From positions 124,001 through 188,000 of the forward strand of contig QFWS01000007.1 of the NCBI GenBank assembly GCA_003144015.1: 64,000 nt of DNA, read 5' to 3'. This document shows positions 9,112 to 17,783 of the stretch, piece after piece. This DNA is from Flavobacteriaceae bacterium LYZ1037. Lineage in GTDB: Bacteria > Bacteroidota > Bacteroidia > Flavobacteriales > Flavobacteriaceae. Under the pieces are notes generated by a model. That model was given only the letters and a program-made list of their open reading frames with translations. It was not told where the DNA came from and did not search any database. Position numbers and translations under genes: made by a program. The first letter of the stretch is position 1, and every line of letters begins with the position of its first letter.

Positions 9112-9660
9112 ATGAAAAATTTAATATATATAGTTATGTTTTTAGTTCCAACTGTCTTTTTTGCGCAGGAGAAACCTAAAAATGTATCTGAAGAAACAAC
9201 CACAAAAACCATAACAGTAGATGATGGTAGAGAAGTGGTAGAGAAAAAAGTAAAAGTTACAACTAAAGAAGAACAAGAAATCAAATTGGCTGAAGATGAT
9301 AAAAATAAAGTGAACCAAGAGATTGTTGCTTCACCTTCAAAAGTAACTCAAACTGTTGAAGTTGATAACGATATGGATCCAATGTACGATTCTAAAACAC
9401 AATCGGTGTATTATAGCTATAATGATGAGAATTTTGTTTTCAAAAGAAATAAAGATGGTTTTGTAGTTTCAGAAATTGGAACCGATGTTCAAACAGATTA
9501 TGGACATGTCTTAAATACAAGTAGAAATAATAATTATGTTTTTACCTCAAGCGATTATAATGGTGTTGGATATTTTGATGCCAATAATAATTTTATAGTA
9601 GAGTATTACGATGTTAATAGTAAATCTGTTATTAAAAAAACATTTACAATAGCTAAATAA
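9112..9660 (+). CDS. secreted protein of unknown function
   Basis: It has 182 aa. Residues 1-19 are a signal peptide ending FFAQ. A Thr/Lys/Val-rich charged segment follows (22-75, strand or coil forming), then a C-terminal domain with repeated Tyr/Asn/Asp residues (YYSYNDENFVFKRNKDGF). I recognise no family. It lies 44 nt after the acidic lipoprotein, possibly in one transcript, and is closed by a strong terminator. Confidence 0.75.
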   Translation: MKNLIYIVMFLVPTVFFAQEKPKNVSEETTTKTITVDDGREVVEKKVKVTTKEEQEIKLAEDDKNKVNQEIVASPSKVTQTVEVDNDMDPMYDSKTQSVYYSYNDENFVFKRNKDGFVVSEIGTDVQTDYGHVLNTSRNNNYVFTSSDYNGVGYFDANNNFIVEYYDVNSKSVIKKTFTIAK

Positions 9661-9680
9661 GCTTTTTGAAATTCAATTTA

Positions 9681-9710
9681 AAAGTCCTGCTAATTAGCAG
9701 GACTTTTTTG
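9681..9710 (+). terminator. rho-independent terminator
   Basis: AAAGTCCTGCT and AGCAGGACTTT (9681-9691, 9696-9706) form an 11-bp stem around AATT, followed by T residues. It ends the transcript of the secreted protein. Confidence 0.9.
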
Positions 9711-9735
9711 TACTTTTAACTTAAATACATCAATC

Positions 9736-10413
9736 ATGAAACCAACTATCTCTAAAGACATTTTCGATTTTTTAAACAAACTAGAAAGAAATAATAATCG
9801 CGATTGGTTTAATAATCATAAAAACGAGTTTAAAGAGGTAGAAAAACAATCAAAAACTTTCTACAATCAAGTCTTAGATGCTTTAAGAGTCCACGATGAC
9901 ATAGACAAACTTAAAGTTTTTAGAATTTATAGGGATGTTCGTTTTTCTAAAAACAAACTCCCATATAAAACACATTTTGGAGGTTCTTTTCATAGAAAAA
10001 AACCAGAATTAAGAGGTGGCTACTATTTGCATTTAGCACCTAACAATCAATCTTTTATAGCAACTGGTTTTTGGGAACCTAACAAAGATGATTTATTTAG
10101 AATACGAAAAGAATTTGAAATGGACGATTCCGAAATTAGAAAAATTATTACTAATAAAACCTTTAAAAATATCTGGGGAGATTTTGTTGGTGACGAATTA
10201 AAAACGGCTCCAAGAGATTTTGATAAAGAGCATCCTGCCATTGATTTAATTAGAAAAAAACAATACATTTTCACAAAAAAATATTCTGATAAGGAGGTTT
10301 TATCAGATGATTTCTTTGAAGATATTATTAGGTCTTTCAAAGCTGTTCGACCTTATTTTAATTATATGAGCGATGTACTTACAACCAATTTAAATGGTGA
10401 ATCTATTATTTAA
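9736..10413 (+). CDS. DUF2461 family protein
   Basis: It has 225 aa and matches the DUF2461 pattern: FLNKLERNNNRDWF at the start, the central KVFRIYRDVRFSKNKLPYKTHF, then RGGYYLHLAPNN. The family is widespread and cytoplasmic, with no established function. Its last 8 nt overlap the end of the convergent GreA/GreB-like gene, so both mRNAs share antisense 3' ends. Confidence 0.88.
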   Translation: MKPTISKDIFDFLNKLERNNNRDWFNNHKNEFKEVEKQSKTFYNQVLDALRVHDDIDKLKVFRIYRDVRFSKNKLPYKTHFGGSFHRKKPELRGGYYLHLAPNNQSFIATGFWEPNKDDLFRIRKEFEMDDSEIRKIITNKTFKNIWGDFVGDELKTAPRDFDKEHPAIDLIRKKQYIFTKKYSDKEVLSDDFFEDIIRSFKAVRPYFNYMSDVLTTNLNGESII

Positions 10414-10852
10414 TTTCTGTAACAGTAAATGTGTTATTATTAAAACTTACAGTATCTCCAACAGACTTACCTTTTAATAATTGTCCAATAGGTGAGTGTT
10501 GAGAAATACCGAAATAGGTGTCATTTTCTATCTCAATTTTTCCAACGCTTATTGAAATAAAGTATGTATTGGAAGTTGTTTTAACCAAGCTACCTAAAAC
10601 CACATTGGTATTTGCTATTTTAGAATTAATGAGTTTTAAAGTGTCTAACATTTTTGATGCGTCACTTAAATACTGTGCATGTAATTCTAAATCGTTAAAA
10701 AGTTTTCCGTTACCAGAATCATCTCCTTCGTCATTGCTTTTGTCGTTATTTTCAATAGACTCTTTAATAGTTTCTATTTCATCTTTATAACTTGCAATGC
10801 GTTTGTTTACATAGCTATAACAGGCTTGTAACAAGTGTTCTTTCAAATTCAT
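10406..10852 (-). CDS. GreA/GreB-like transcript cleavage factor
   Basis: It has 148 aa. Residues 1-75 form a charged helical N-terminal part that could be the coiled coil entering the RNA polymerase channel. Residues 80-148 match the Gre C-terminal domain, with ISQHSPIGQLLKGKSVGDTVSF. Database entries of this type are sometimes mislabelled. The coiled-coil tip is unusually rich in Asp, Asn and Ser. A perfect TATCTTTG -7 box lies 9 nt upstream at 10861-10868, inside the end of the upstream gene, so it may have its own promoter. Confidence 0.8.
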   Translation of the reverse strand: MNLKEHLLQACYSYVNKRIASYKDEIETIKESIENNDKSNDEGDDSGNGKLFNDLELHAQYLSDASKMLDTLKLINSKIANTNVVLGSLVKTTSNTYFISISVGKIEIENDTYFGISQHSPIGQLLKGKSVGDTVSFNNNTFTVTEIK

Positions 10853-10855
10853 ATC

Positions 10856-11257
10856 TTAAACAAAGATAGAATGAAAAACTTGAATATTACTAATTAATTT
10901 TTCCTTAACTAGGTGCATCATGCGTTTATTTAAAGCTGAAGAATTAGTTATGTAACATTGATATTCTTCAACTGTAAATTGACCAATGACCATACCCTTT
11001 AAAGAGTTTCTAAATTTCATGTCTTTATGAATGGCATTTTCTATGTAATCTATTTGTTTTTCTATAGATAAGTCTAAGAATACATTTTTATGTTTGTTTA
11101 CATAATTTTTAAACACTTCAATAAACAAGTCGTTTTGAAGTTTAATAATTGGTCTTAGAGTTGCATTTTGAAAGCGTTCGTCATCGCTCATAGAATCGGA
11201 AAATAATGTTGAGGATAATTGTGGGCGACATTCTAAAAGGTCTGTAGATCTGTTCAT
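10856..11257 (-). CDS. conserved protein of unknown function
   Basis: It has 133 aa, appears cytoplasmic and is largely helical; no known motif is seen. Similar flavobacterial proteins are sometimes called glyoxalase, but no VOC metal ligands or beta-alpha-beta pattern are visible, so that name is not used. It ends 3 nt before the GreA/GreB-like gene start, suggesting co-transcription. A 20-nt inverted repeat lies 5 nt upstream of the start codon. Confidence 0.7.
   Translation of the reverse strand: MNRSTDLLECRPQLSSTLFSDSMSDDERFQNATLRPIIKLQNDLFIEVFKNYVNKHKNVFLDLSIEKQIDYIENAIHKDMKFRNSLKGMVIGQFTVEEYQCYITNSSALNKRMMHLVKEKLISNIQVFHSIFV
10861..10868 (-). promoter_or_regulatory. -7 element for the GreA/GreB-like gene
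   Basis: TATCTTTG on the minus strand, a perfect TAnnTTTG, 9 nt before the start codon. No TTG is found at the right -33 distance. It overlaps coding sequence, so it could be chance. Confidence 0.35.
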
Positions 11258-11262
11258 TTTTA

Positions 11263-11282
11263 GTAAGTTTTTTTAAACTTAC
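11263..11282. promoter_or_regulatory. inverted repeat upstream of the 133-aa gene
   Basis: GTAAGTTT and AAACTTAC, 8-bp arms with a 4-nt T loop, lie 5-25 nt upstream of the start codon and overlap TAAGTTTA, a one-mismatch -7 box on the minus strand. Either an operator or a 5' mRNA hairpin. Confidence 0.35.
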
Positions 11283-11387
11283 AAATTATGTGTTCTAAAT
11301 TGGGGAAGGCTCTTAATCAATATTAACAGGGTTATTAACAAATAGATTAATTAAATATTTGTATTGATACAAAAGATATTATTATGC

Positions 11388-11416
11388 TTCCAAAACTTTT
11401 AGAAAAAGTATCTTTG
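11388..11416 (+). promoter_or_regulatory. promoter that fixes the thioesterase start
   Basis: TTC (11388-11390), an 18-nt spacer and a perfect TATCTTTG (11409-11416). The ATG at 11384 lies upstream of this box, so translation should begin at the ATG at 11432, 16 nt downstream. Confidence 0.6.
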
Positions 11417-11431
11417 ATAAAAATTAAATAT

Positions 11432-11818
11432 ATGAGATTTCATACACGAAAATGGGTAAAACCTGAAGATTTAAACCCAAATGGAACCTTATTTGGAGGA
11501 CGATTATTGGCTTGGATAGACGAAGAAGCAGCGCTTTATACCGTAATTCAACTTGATAATAATAAAATTGTTACAAAATATATTTCTGAAATAAATTTTA
11601 TGAGTTCGGCAACACAAGGCGATATAATTGAAATTGGGATGGATGTTGTGAAATTTGGAAAAACGTCCATTACGCTAAAATGTGAAGCACGTAATAAAAT
11701 GACACGTGAAACTATTTTAACAGTCGATAATATTATTATGGTGAATTTAGGAGAGGATGGGAAGCCAGCGCTTCATGGTAAAGATAAAATAGAGTTTATT
11801 AAAGACAGATTAAAATAA
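11432..11818 (+). CDS. acyl-CoA thioesterase, hotdog fold (YciA-like)
   Basis: Hydrolyses acyl-CoA to free fatty acid and CoA in the cytoplasm. It has 128 aa from the chosen start, MRFHTRKWVKPEDLNPNG. The hotdog signature is PNGTLFGGRLLAWIDEEAA, with the catalytic Asp in WID, followed by the ISEINFMSSATQGD strand and VKFGKTSITLKCEA. An in-frame ATG at 11384 would add 16 residues not expected for the family and lies upstream of a perfect -7 box, so I reject it. It is convergent with the MscS gene with no gap. Confidence 0.9.
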   Translation: MRFHTRKWVKPEDLNPNGTLFGGRLLAWIDEEAALYTVIQLDNNKIVTKYISEINFMSSATQGDIIEIGMDVVKFGKTSITLKCEARNKMTRETILTVDNIIMVNLGEDGKPALHGKDKIEFIKDRLK

Positions 11819-13066
11819 CTATTTTTTTAGAATAGGATATTGCGTAGGATATTCAAATAATTCCAAATCGAAATAAGAGACAGCTGCAATAGCATGATCG
11901 AAAATATCTGCCATAATATATTCGTAATTTACCCAACGTTTATCACTACTAAAAGCATAAATCTCTAAAGGTAATCCGTTTGGTGTAGGCTCTAATTGTC
12001 TAACCATAATGGACATCTCTTTGTTTATAGCAGAATGATTTTGTATGTAAGAAAGCATATATTTTCTAAACACACCTAAATTAGTCATATTCCTTCCGTT
12101 TATTAAAGTAGATTTATCCACTTCGTGAGTTTCATTATAACTAAAAATATCCTTTTGTCTTTGAGATAAATATTCAGAAATTAATTCAATTCTTTTAAGG
12201 TCTTCAATTTGAGCATCTGTTAAATAATGCACACTTTTTGCTTTTAAAATAAGAGCTCTTTTTATACGTCTACCACCTGAAGACTGCATGCCTCTCCAGT
12301 TTTTAAAAGAATCTGTTAAAATAGCATAGGTAGGGATATTTGTAATTGTCATGTCGAAATTCTGAACCTGAATGGTAGACAAGTTAATTTCAATAACATC
12401 ACCATCTGCTCCGTATTTATCCATAGTAATCCAATCTCCAATTCTTACAGTATCGTTTATTGAAACTTGGATACTGGCTACAAAACCAAGAATGGTATCT
12501 TTAAAGATTAATAATAATACAGCTGATGCAGCCCCAAGTGTCGTGAAAAATTTAAGAAAAGAAAGATCGATAAGTATCGCTAAACAAGTGGCAAAACCTA
12601 TAACCCATAGAAAAAGCATGGCTACTTGTATGTAACTATCTATAGGCTTGTCTTTTAATCTGGGTAAAGTTTTAAAGTAAGATTCGAAAGTTTGTAACAC
12701 ACTTCTTATAATCCAGATGGTTAAAATAACACCATAGACTTTTAGAATCATTACAATATAACCCTCAAAATGAGGGAAATCGTAAAAAACAATAGGGAAT
12801 ATCTTGATAGTAATAACTAAAGGAACAATATGTGCAATGTTTCTAGGAGCTTTATGGTCTACCAATAAATCGTCGAAATTAGTTTTAGATTTATTAGAAA
12901 ACTTGGCAAAAGCATTCACTAATATTTTACGAGTAACATAATCTGTTATGTAAATTAATACAGCTAAAATTAGTAGTAAACAAAACATGTTTAGATACTT
13001 TGATGCTGTTTCAGAGATATGTATTGAAGTAAAATAATCGTAAAAAAAACACTGTAAGTCTTTCAT
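11819..13066 (-). CDS. MscS family mechanosensitive channel (YbdG-like)
   Basis: Stretch-gated channel of the inner membrane that releases solutes on osmotic downshock. It has 415 aa. About five membrane helices lie between residues 20 and 200. The pore helix region is LGAASAVLLLIFKDTILGF near 180, followed directly by the beta domain DTVRIGDWITMDKYGADGDVIEINLSTIQVQNFD, which is the MscS signature. The long C-terminal cytoplasmic part fits the YbdG/MscM subgroup. Its start codon shares one base with the stop of the DUF3817 gene (TAATG), so the two are coupled. Confidence 0.9.
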   Translation of the reverse strand: MKDLQCFFYDYFTSIHISETASKYLNMFCLLLILAVLIYITDYVTRKILVNAFAKFSNKSKTNFDDLLVDHKAPRNIAHIVPLVITIKIFPIVFYDFPHFEGYIVMILKVYGVILTIWIIRSVLQTFESYFKTLPRLKDKPIDSYIQVAMLFLWVIGFATCLAILIDLSFLKFFTTLGAASAVLLLIFKDTILGFVASIQVSINDTVRIGDWITMDKYGADGDVIEINLSTIQVQNFDMTITNIPTYAILTDSFKNWRGMQSSGGRRIKRALILKAKSVHYLTDAQIEDLKRIELISEYLSQRQKDIFSYNETHEVDKSTLINGRNMTNLGVFRKYMLSYIQNHSAINKEMSIMVRQLEPTPNGLPLEIYAFSSDKRWVNYEYIMADIFDHAIAAVSYFDLELFEYPTQYPILKK

Positions 13067-13356
13067 TAAGATACTTGTTTTAAATAAACTTTATCTACAT
13101 AAAAAGTTCCAAACGGTATAACTGAAGCTGAGAGAATAAAAAGCAAGGTTTTTGTTTTCCATTTTAATTTAGAACCGAGAATGACTGCTAAAATAATATA
13201 ACCAATAAATAGTATACCATGAGGCATACCTAATAATTTTACATATTGTGGATCGTTGCCAAAATATTTAATTGGTACTGCAATAAACAGTAATAAAATA
13301 TAGGAGATTCCTTCTAAAAAAGCGATAATCCTAAAAGTGTTTAATAATGAAAGCAT
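13066..13356 (-). CDS. DUF3817 family membrane protein
   Basis: It has 96 aa and three membrane helices, with the family start FRIIAFLEGISYILLLFIAVP and the loop YVKLLGMPHGILFI. The family is typically a small integral membrane protein of unknown function. It is the first gene of a two-gene unit with the MscS channel, overlapping by one base, so a membrane-stress role is possible but inferred only. Confidence 0.88.
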   Translation of the reverse strand: MLSLLNTFRIIAFLEGISYILLLFIAVPIKYFGNDPQYVKLLGMPHGILFIGYIILAVILGSKLKWKTKTLLFILSASVIPFGTFYVDKVYLKQVS

Positions 13357-13373
13357 AAGATATTTTTAATGAA

Positions 13374-13381
13374 CAAAAATA
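13374..13381 (-). promoter_or_regulatory. -7 element of the DUF3817-mscS unit
   Basis: Perfect TATTTTTG on the minus strand, 18 nt before the start codon. The -33 position reads TGG rather than TTG. Confidence 0.5.
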
Positions 13382-13590
13382 CAATTCAATAAATTAATAT
13401 CCACATTTTTAGAATGTTTTTAACGTATTGAAAATTACTAATAAATAATTCATATTTAGGTATAAAACAGCAAGTTATCGGATAAATTCTACAAATAACG
13501 AATAAATGCATCAGCCGTTTAAGAAAATAATACTTTTATATTATTATTTGTAAGCTATTAATAAAATAACTAATCACTAACAAACCAAAT

Positions 13591-14937
13591 ATGCAACCTA
13601 CATTTATTGGCATATATAAACATATTACGTTTTTTTCTATTTTGTTTAGTTGCGTTTTCCAATTTCAAGGGTTTTCGCAAACGACAGATATTTTAGATTC
13701 TAATTTCGAAGAAGTCCTTGTTAACTTAAACATTGATACCAACGGATTGAATGGTAATATATTAAATACTGATGCAGTTGGTGTTTTTTATTTAAATGTA
13801 AGTGGAAATGATATTCATGACCTTTCAGGAATTGAAGCTTTTACTAGCCTAAAAACTTTAGATTGCTCATTAAATAACCTAGAAGAACTAAACGTTTCTA
13901 ATAATATTCATTTAGAAGAATTAAATGCAAACGATAATGAGTTAGTTGCTATTGATGTTTCATTAAATACAAAATTAGAAATTCTAAAACTAAGCTCAAA
14001 TCTATTAAATACTATAGACCTTACTTATAATGTGGATTTGGAAAGTTTATCTGTAGATTTAAATAATTTAACAACGCTAAATGTTATTAACAACTCGAAA
14101 CTTGAATTTCTAGGTTGTTATTCTAATTATTTAACAACATTAAATGTTACAAATAATACTAAATTAAAATATTTATTCGCAAATTTTAATGAATTAACAA
14201 CGTTAGATTTAACGCAAAACAATCTTTTAAAGACACTTTCTTGTAGTTCTAATAATTTAACTGAAATAAATCTGGATAACAATCCACAATTAAGTTATTT
14301 AGATTGTAGAGAGAACAGTATTTCAAGTTTAGATCTAAGTGATTGTCTTGGTTTAAAAAGATTGTTTGTTAGTAACAACTTACTAACTGAATTAAATTTA
14401 TCAAATCATTCTAACTTATTACTATTATACGCAAGATATAATAATCTTTCGGCCTTAGACATCTCTAGTAATTCAGGATTGAGATGGATTAAATGTGAAG
14501 GAAATAATCTATCTACAGTAGATTTTAGAAATGGAAATAATAGTTATATTTCTGAATTCACTATGACCGAAAACGCGAATCTAAGCTGTATTTTTGTCGA
14601 TGATGCCGAAGCTGGTTATTTATCTGGATGGTCAATAGATGCTACCTGTGCATTTGTAGAAAATGAATGGGATTGTGAAGCATTATCAACTACAGAAGTA
14701 AAAGAACCTATAGGATTTCATATGTTTCCAAATCCAGCTTCAGATAGGCTTACTATTAGTATTGATTCGCAACAAGCAGATTTAGAAATATATTCAATTA
14801 ATGGACAATTATTATTAAGCAAACCATTAACTTTTGGTAAAAATAATATTCAATTAACCTCTTTAAGTGCAGGAATGTATTTGGTTCAAATAACTTCGGA
14901 GAATCTTTCAGAAACTAAGAAATTACTTCTTAATTAA
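13591..14937 (+). CDS. leucine-rich repeat protein exported by type IX secretion
   Basis: It has 448 aa. Residues 1-30 are a signal peptide ending GFSQ. From about 65 to 330 there are 21-22-residue LRR units of the Treponema/BspA type, with cores such as LKTLDCSLNNLEELNVSNN and LSYLDCRENSISSLDLSDC. The C-terminal 75 residues are a type A sorting domain (FHMFPNPASDRLTIS, LEIYSINGQLL, LSAGMYLVQI), so the protein should be carried over the outer membrane by the T9SS and attached to the surface. It is likely an adhesion or binding protein. It is a lone gene with a 234-nt upstream gap. Confidence 0.92.
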   Translation: MQPTFIGIYKHITFFSILFSCVFQFQGFSQTTDILDSNFEEVLVNLNIDTNGLNGNILNTDAVGVFYLNVSGNDIHDLSGIEAFTSLKTLDCSLNNLEELNVSNNIHLEELNANDNELVAIDVSLNTKLEILKLSSNLLNTIDLTYNVDLESLSVDLNNLTTLNVINNSKLEFLGCYSNYLTTLNVTNNTKLKYLFANFNELTTLDLTQNNLLKTLSCSSNNLTEINLDNNPQLSYLDCRENSISSLDLSDCLGLKRLFVSNNLLTELNLSNHSNLLLLYARYNNLSALDISSNSGLRWIKCEGNNLSTVDFRNGNNSYISEFTMTENANLSCIFVDDAEAGYLSGWSIDATCAFVENEWDCEALSTTEVKEPIGFHMFPNPASDRLTISIDSQQADLEIYSINGQLLLSKPLTFGKNNIQLTSLSAGMYLVQITSENLSETKKLLLN

Positions 14938-14965
14938 TTTCTTATTATTAGAATTTACTTTTTTT

Positions 14966-15823
14966 TTAAGAAAACGTCCAAGCTAATATGTGACTGATTT
15001 TGTTTCCTTGAGACATTTTAATAATTTGATATGTTGCCTTTAACTTCTCTAATTGCTTTTTTAATTTAGTTAAATGCTCTTTTTTAGAAACTAGAGTAGT
15101 AAACCAATTTACTTGGTCTCTAAAATCGACACTTTGCTTAATCATGCGTTTAATAAATAACGCTTCGCCACCATTACACCATAACTCATTAGCTTGGCCA
15201 CCAAAATTTAGAGTAGTTGCACCATCTTTTTTAAGGTTTTTCAGTTTTAATCTTGTTCCTTTTAACGCTTCTTCTTTAGATCCATGGAATGGAGGGTTAC
15301 ACATAGTAAAATGATAATATTCTTTTTGCTTAATAATTCCTTCAAAAATATAAGCAGGATTTGTTTGATGTCTTATCTCAATAGAATCTCTTAGATTATT
15401 TGTTAAACTTACATTGTATTTTGCAGCATTTACAGATTCTAATTGCGTATCACTTCCTACCATATGCCAGCCGTATATTCGAGTTCCTAAAATAGGATAG
15501 ATACAATTAGCCCCAACACCTATATCGAGACCATTAATTTCGCCTTTAGAGTTATTTACTTGGAGTAAATCGGCTATTTGGTGAATATAATCAGCTCTCC
15601 CTGGAATCGGCGCACATAAATAGCCCTTTGGAATATGCCAATCGGTAATCTGATAATGGGTCTTCAATAACGCTTTGTTTAAATGAAATACAGCTTCAGG
15701 ATTTGAAAAATCAATGGTTTTATTCTTGTAAACATTAGTAAAAACATAACGCTCCAATAAATGATTATTGTTAATTAATTCATCAAAATTATAATCTTTA
15801 CAATGTAAGTTTCTGGAATGCAT
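14966..15823 (-). CDS. rlmF: 23S rRNA (adenine-1618-N6)-methyltransferase
   Basis: Methylates A1618 of 23S rRNA using SAM. It has 285 aa. The SAM-binding motif I is GLDIGVGANCIYP (98-110) and the N6-adenine motif IV is CNPPFHGS (175-182). The start HSRNLHCKDYNFDEL and the RADYIHQIADLL segment are typical RlmF sequence. A minus-strand -7 box TACCTTTG lies 26 nt upstream, and the promoter region is shared divergently with the DEAD-box helicase. Confidence 0.94.
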   Translation of the reverse strand: MHSRNLHCKDYNFDELINNNHLLERYVFTNVYKNKTIDFSNPEAVFHLNKALLKTHYQITDWHIPKGYLCAPIPGRADYIHQIADLLQVNNSKGEINGLDIGVGANCIYPILGTRIYGWHMVGSDTQLESVNAAKYNVSLTNNLRDSIEIRHQTNPAYIFEGIIKQKEYYHFTMCNPPFHGSKEEALKGTRLKLKNLKKDGATTLNFGGQANELWCNGGEALFIKRMIKQSVDFRDQVNWFTTLVSKKEHLTKLKKQLEKLKATYQIIKMSQGNKISHILAWTFS

Positions 15824-15848
15824 TTAATTAATTTTAACACTTAAATAC

Positions 15849-15856
15849 CAAAGGTA
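15849..15856 (-). promoter_or_regulatory. -7 element of rlmF
   Basis: Perfect TACCTTTG on the minus strand. The same octamer is used by the divergent helicase promoter 60 bp away. No TTG at the -33 distance. Confidence 0.5.
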
Positions 15857-15893
15857 ATTTAATAAATAACTAAAAGAGTTTAATGTTAAAGTA

Positions 15894-15923
15894 ATTCAAC
15901 CAGAGTAAATAGCATTACCTTTG
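15894..15923 (+). promoter_or_regulatory. promoter of the DEAD-box helicase
   Basis: TTC (15894-15896), a 19-nt spacer and TACCTTTG (15916-15923). Transcription would start near 15930, giving a leader of about 10 nt. Confidence 0.6.
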
Positions 15924-15940
15924 CCACTTAATTAAATATT

Positions 15941-17059
15941 ATGGCCACATTTTCAGATTTAGGAATACATAAAGAATACGTAAAAGCTCTTAAAGAACTA
16001 GGAATTAAAACACCAACTCATATTCAAGAACAAGCCATTCCAATCTTACTTAACTCTCAAACAGATTTTATTGGTTTAGCACAAACTGGAACTGGAAAAA
16101 CAGCAGCTTTTGGATTACCAATATTACATCAAATAGATACTTCATCTAATCAAATTCAAGCTTTAGTTTTAGCTCCAACTAGAGAATTAGTACAACAAAT
16201 AAAAAAGCAACTCTTTAAGTTTACTAAATATACAGATTCAAAAATATTTGTTGAAGGAGTTTATGGAGGCGAAAAAATAGATAGACAAATTAGTGCTTTA
16301 AATAGAACCACACATATAGTAGTCGCAACACCTGGACGTTTAATCGATTTAATAGAACGCAACACTATTGACATTAAAAACATCAAAACATTAGTGTTAG
16401 ATGAAGCAGATGAAATGCTTAGCATGGGTTTTAAGGAGGAGTTAAACAAAATTTTAAAGTTTACAACAGGAAACAGACATACTTGGTTGTTTTCTGCAAC
16501 GATGCCTGATGAGATTAAACAAATTATAAAAACCTATATGTCTGAAAAGGCCGTTCGAATTGAAGTTAATAAGGAGCATCAGGTTAATGAAAATATTACA
16601 CATCAATATCTTACCACAACCATAAAAGATAAAGTGAATATTATTTCTAGAATTCTGGATAGAAGGAAAGATGAACGTGGTATTATCTTTTGCAGAACAA
16701 AGGCAGGAACTCAAAGTTTGATGGAAAACCTTAAAAACGAGGGGTTCTCTGTTGGTGCGCTTGAGGGAGACATGCAACAAAAAGAACGGGATAAAGTAAT
16801 GCGGGCTTTTAAAAATGAATCTCTACGAGTGCTTATTTCTACAGATGTTTCTGCACGTGGTATTGATGTTAATAACCTGGCATTTGTTATACATCATCAA
16901 CTTCCTGAACAGTTGGAATACTATACACATAGAAGTGGTAGAACAGCCAGAGCTGGAAAATCTGGACACTCAATTGCTCTAATTATTCCTGGTGAATTGC
17001 AACGTGTACACGACTTACAAAAAGTGTTAGGAATTACTTTTAGAGAGATTGTTATGTAA
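15941..17059 (+). CDS. DEAD-box ATP-dependent RNA helicase (core only)
   Basis: RNA-unwinding ATPase, 372 aa, containing only the two RecA-like domains. Motif Q is FSDLGIHKEYVKALKELG, motif I AQTGTGKT (47-54), motif Ia PTRELVQQ, motif II DEAD (154-157), motif III SAT, and motif VI HRSGRTARAG near 331-340. It has no C-terminal RNA-binding extension of the DbpA or CsdA kind. It is followed by a cold-shock-domain gene, so a role in ribosome assembly or mRNA unwinding at low temperature is likely but inferred. Confidence 0.93.
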   Translation: MATFSDLGIHKEYVKALKELGIKTPTHIQEQAIPILLNSQTDFIGLAQTGTGKTAAFGLPILHQIDTSSNQIQALVLAPTRELVQQIKKQLFKFTKYTDSKIFVEGVYGGEKIDRQISALNRTTHIVVATPGRLIDLIERNTIDIKNIKTLVLDEADEMLSMGFKEELNKILKFTTGNRHTWLFSATMPDEIKQIIKTYMSEKAVRIEVNKEHQVNENITHQYLTTTIKDKVNIISRILDRRKDERGIIFCRTKAGTQSLMENLKNEGFSVGALEGDMQQKERDKVMRAFKNESLRVLISTDVSARGIDVNNLAFVIHHQLPEQLEYYTHRSGRTARAGKSGHSIALIIPGELQRVHDLQKVLGITFREIVM

Positions 17060-17130
17060 ATTAATTTCATATTATTTTTAAGCTCTAAAAAAAGACGAGC
17101 AATTCTCTAAATAAATTAAAATGAATGCCT

Positions 17131-17138
17131 TATCTTTG
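17131..17138 (+). promoter_or_regulatory. -7 element of the cold-shock-domain gene
   Basis: Perfect TATCTTTG, about 160 nt upstream of the start codon. This implies an unusually long untranslated leader. Confidence 0.55.
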
Positions 17139-17144
17139 TAGGAG

Positions 17145-17296
17145 TTTAAAGGAGATATACCTAGCTTGTGCACTATTATTTTACAAGACATATCTTTAGG
17201 TTCATTAATAATATACATGGTTCTTATCGAAACATTCGTTTAGTATTTTAACATCTTCTTAAGCAATACATTATCTATTAATTTTTAAAACTACGA
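17145..17296 (+). ncRNA. long structured 5' leader of the cold-shock-domain gene (putative)
   Basis: About 150 nt between the -7 box and the ATG with no open frame of note. CTTGT (17165-17169) can pair with ACAAG (17183-17187), enclosed by CCTA (17160-17163) and TAGG (17197-17200). Long leaders that refold with temperature are known for cspA-type mRNAs in E. coli; the same role here is inference. Confidence 0.35.
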
Positions 17297-17758
17297 ATGG
17301 CAAAATCGCAACAGACATTTAATAAAAGTGAAAAAGAAAAAAAGCGTTTAAAAAAGCGTGAAGACAAACGTAAAAAAATGGAAGCACGAAAGCTAGAGAA
17401 AGAATCTGGTGGAAGTGATGGAATCCAGTTCGCATACGTAGATTACAATGGGAATTTAACAGATACGCCTCCAGATCCTTCTATGAAAGTAAAAGTAGAT
17501 GCAGAAAGCATTGAAGTAAGTATTCCTAAAAGAGATGATAGCGATATTGAAGAATTCGATCCAGTTAGAAAAGGAAAAGTGTCATTTTTTGACTCATCAA
17601 AAGGGTTTGGCTTTATCATCGATTCTGAAAATCAAGAAAAATATTTCTGCCATGTTAGTGGCTTAATCGATGAAATTATGGAAAATGATAAAGTGTCTTT
17701 CGAACTAGAAAAAGGTATGAAAGGTATGAATGCTGTCAAAGTAAAAATTGTTGAATAA
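17297..17758 (+). CDS. cold-shock-domain protein with basic N-terminal extension
   Basis: Single-stranded nucleic acid binding protein, 153 aa. Residues 1-36 are a Lys/Glu-rich, probably helical tail. Residues 37-85 are a linker. Residues 89-153 form one cold-shock domain, with RNP1 KGFGFI, an RNP2-like YFCHVSGL where VFVH is usual, and the end GMKGMNAVKVKIVE. The aromatic RNA-stacking residues are present. It follows the DEAD-box helicase but has its own promoter and long leader. Confidence 0.88.
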   Translation: MAKSQQTFNKSEKEKKRLKKREDKRKKMEARKLEKESGGSDGIQFAYVDYNGNLTDTPPDPSMKVKVDAESIEVSIPKRDDSDIEEFDPVRKGKVSFFDSSKGFGFIIDSENQEKYFCHVSGLIDEIMENDKVSFELEKGMKGMNAVKVKIVE

Positions 17759-17783
17759 ACAGACTATATTCTATAATATATTT

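Noticed and set aside
10856-11257. Possible glyoxalase
   Set aside because: No VOC fold motifs or metal ligands are visible; the label in databases appears unfounded.
17147-17160. AAAGGAGATATAC resembling a phage T7-type ribosome site
   Set aside because: It lies about 140 nt before the start codon and has no reading frame behind it. Similarity is coincidental in AT-rich leader sequence.
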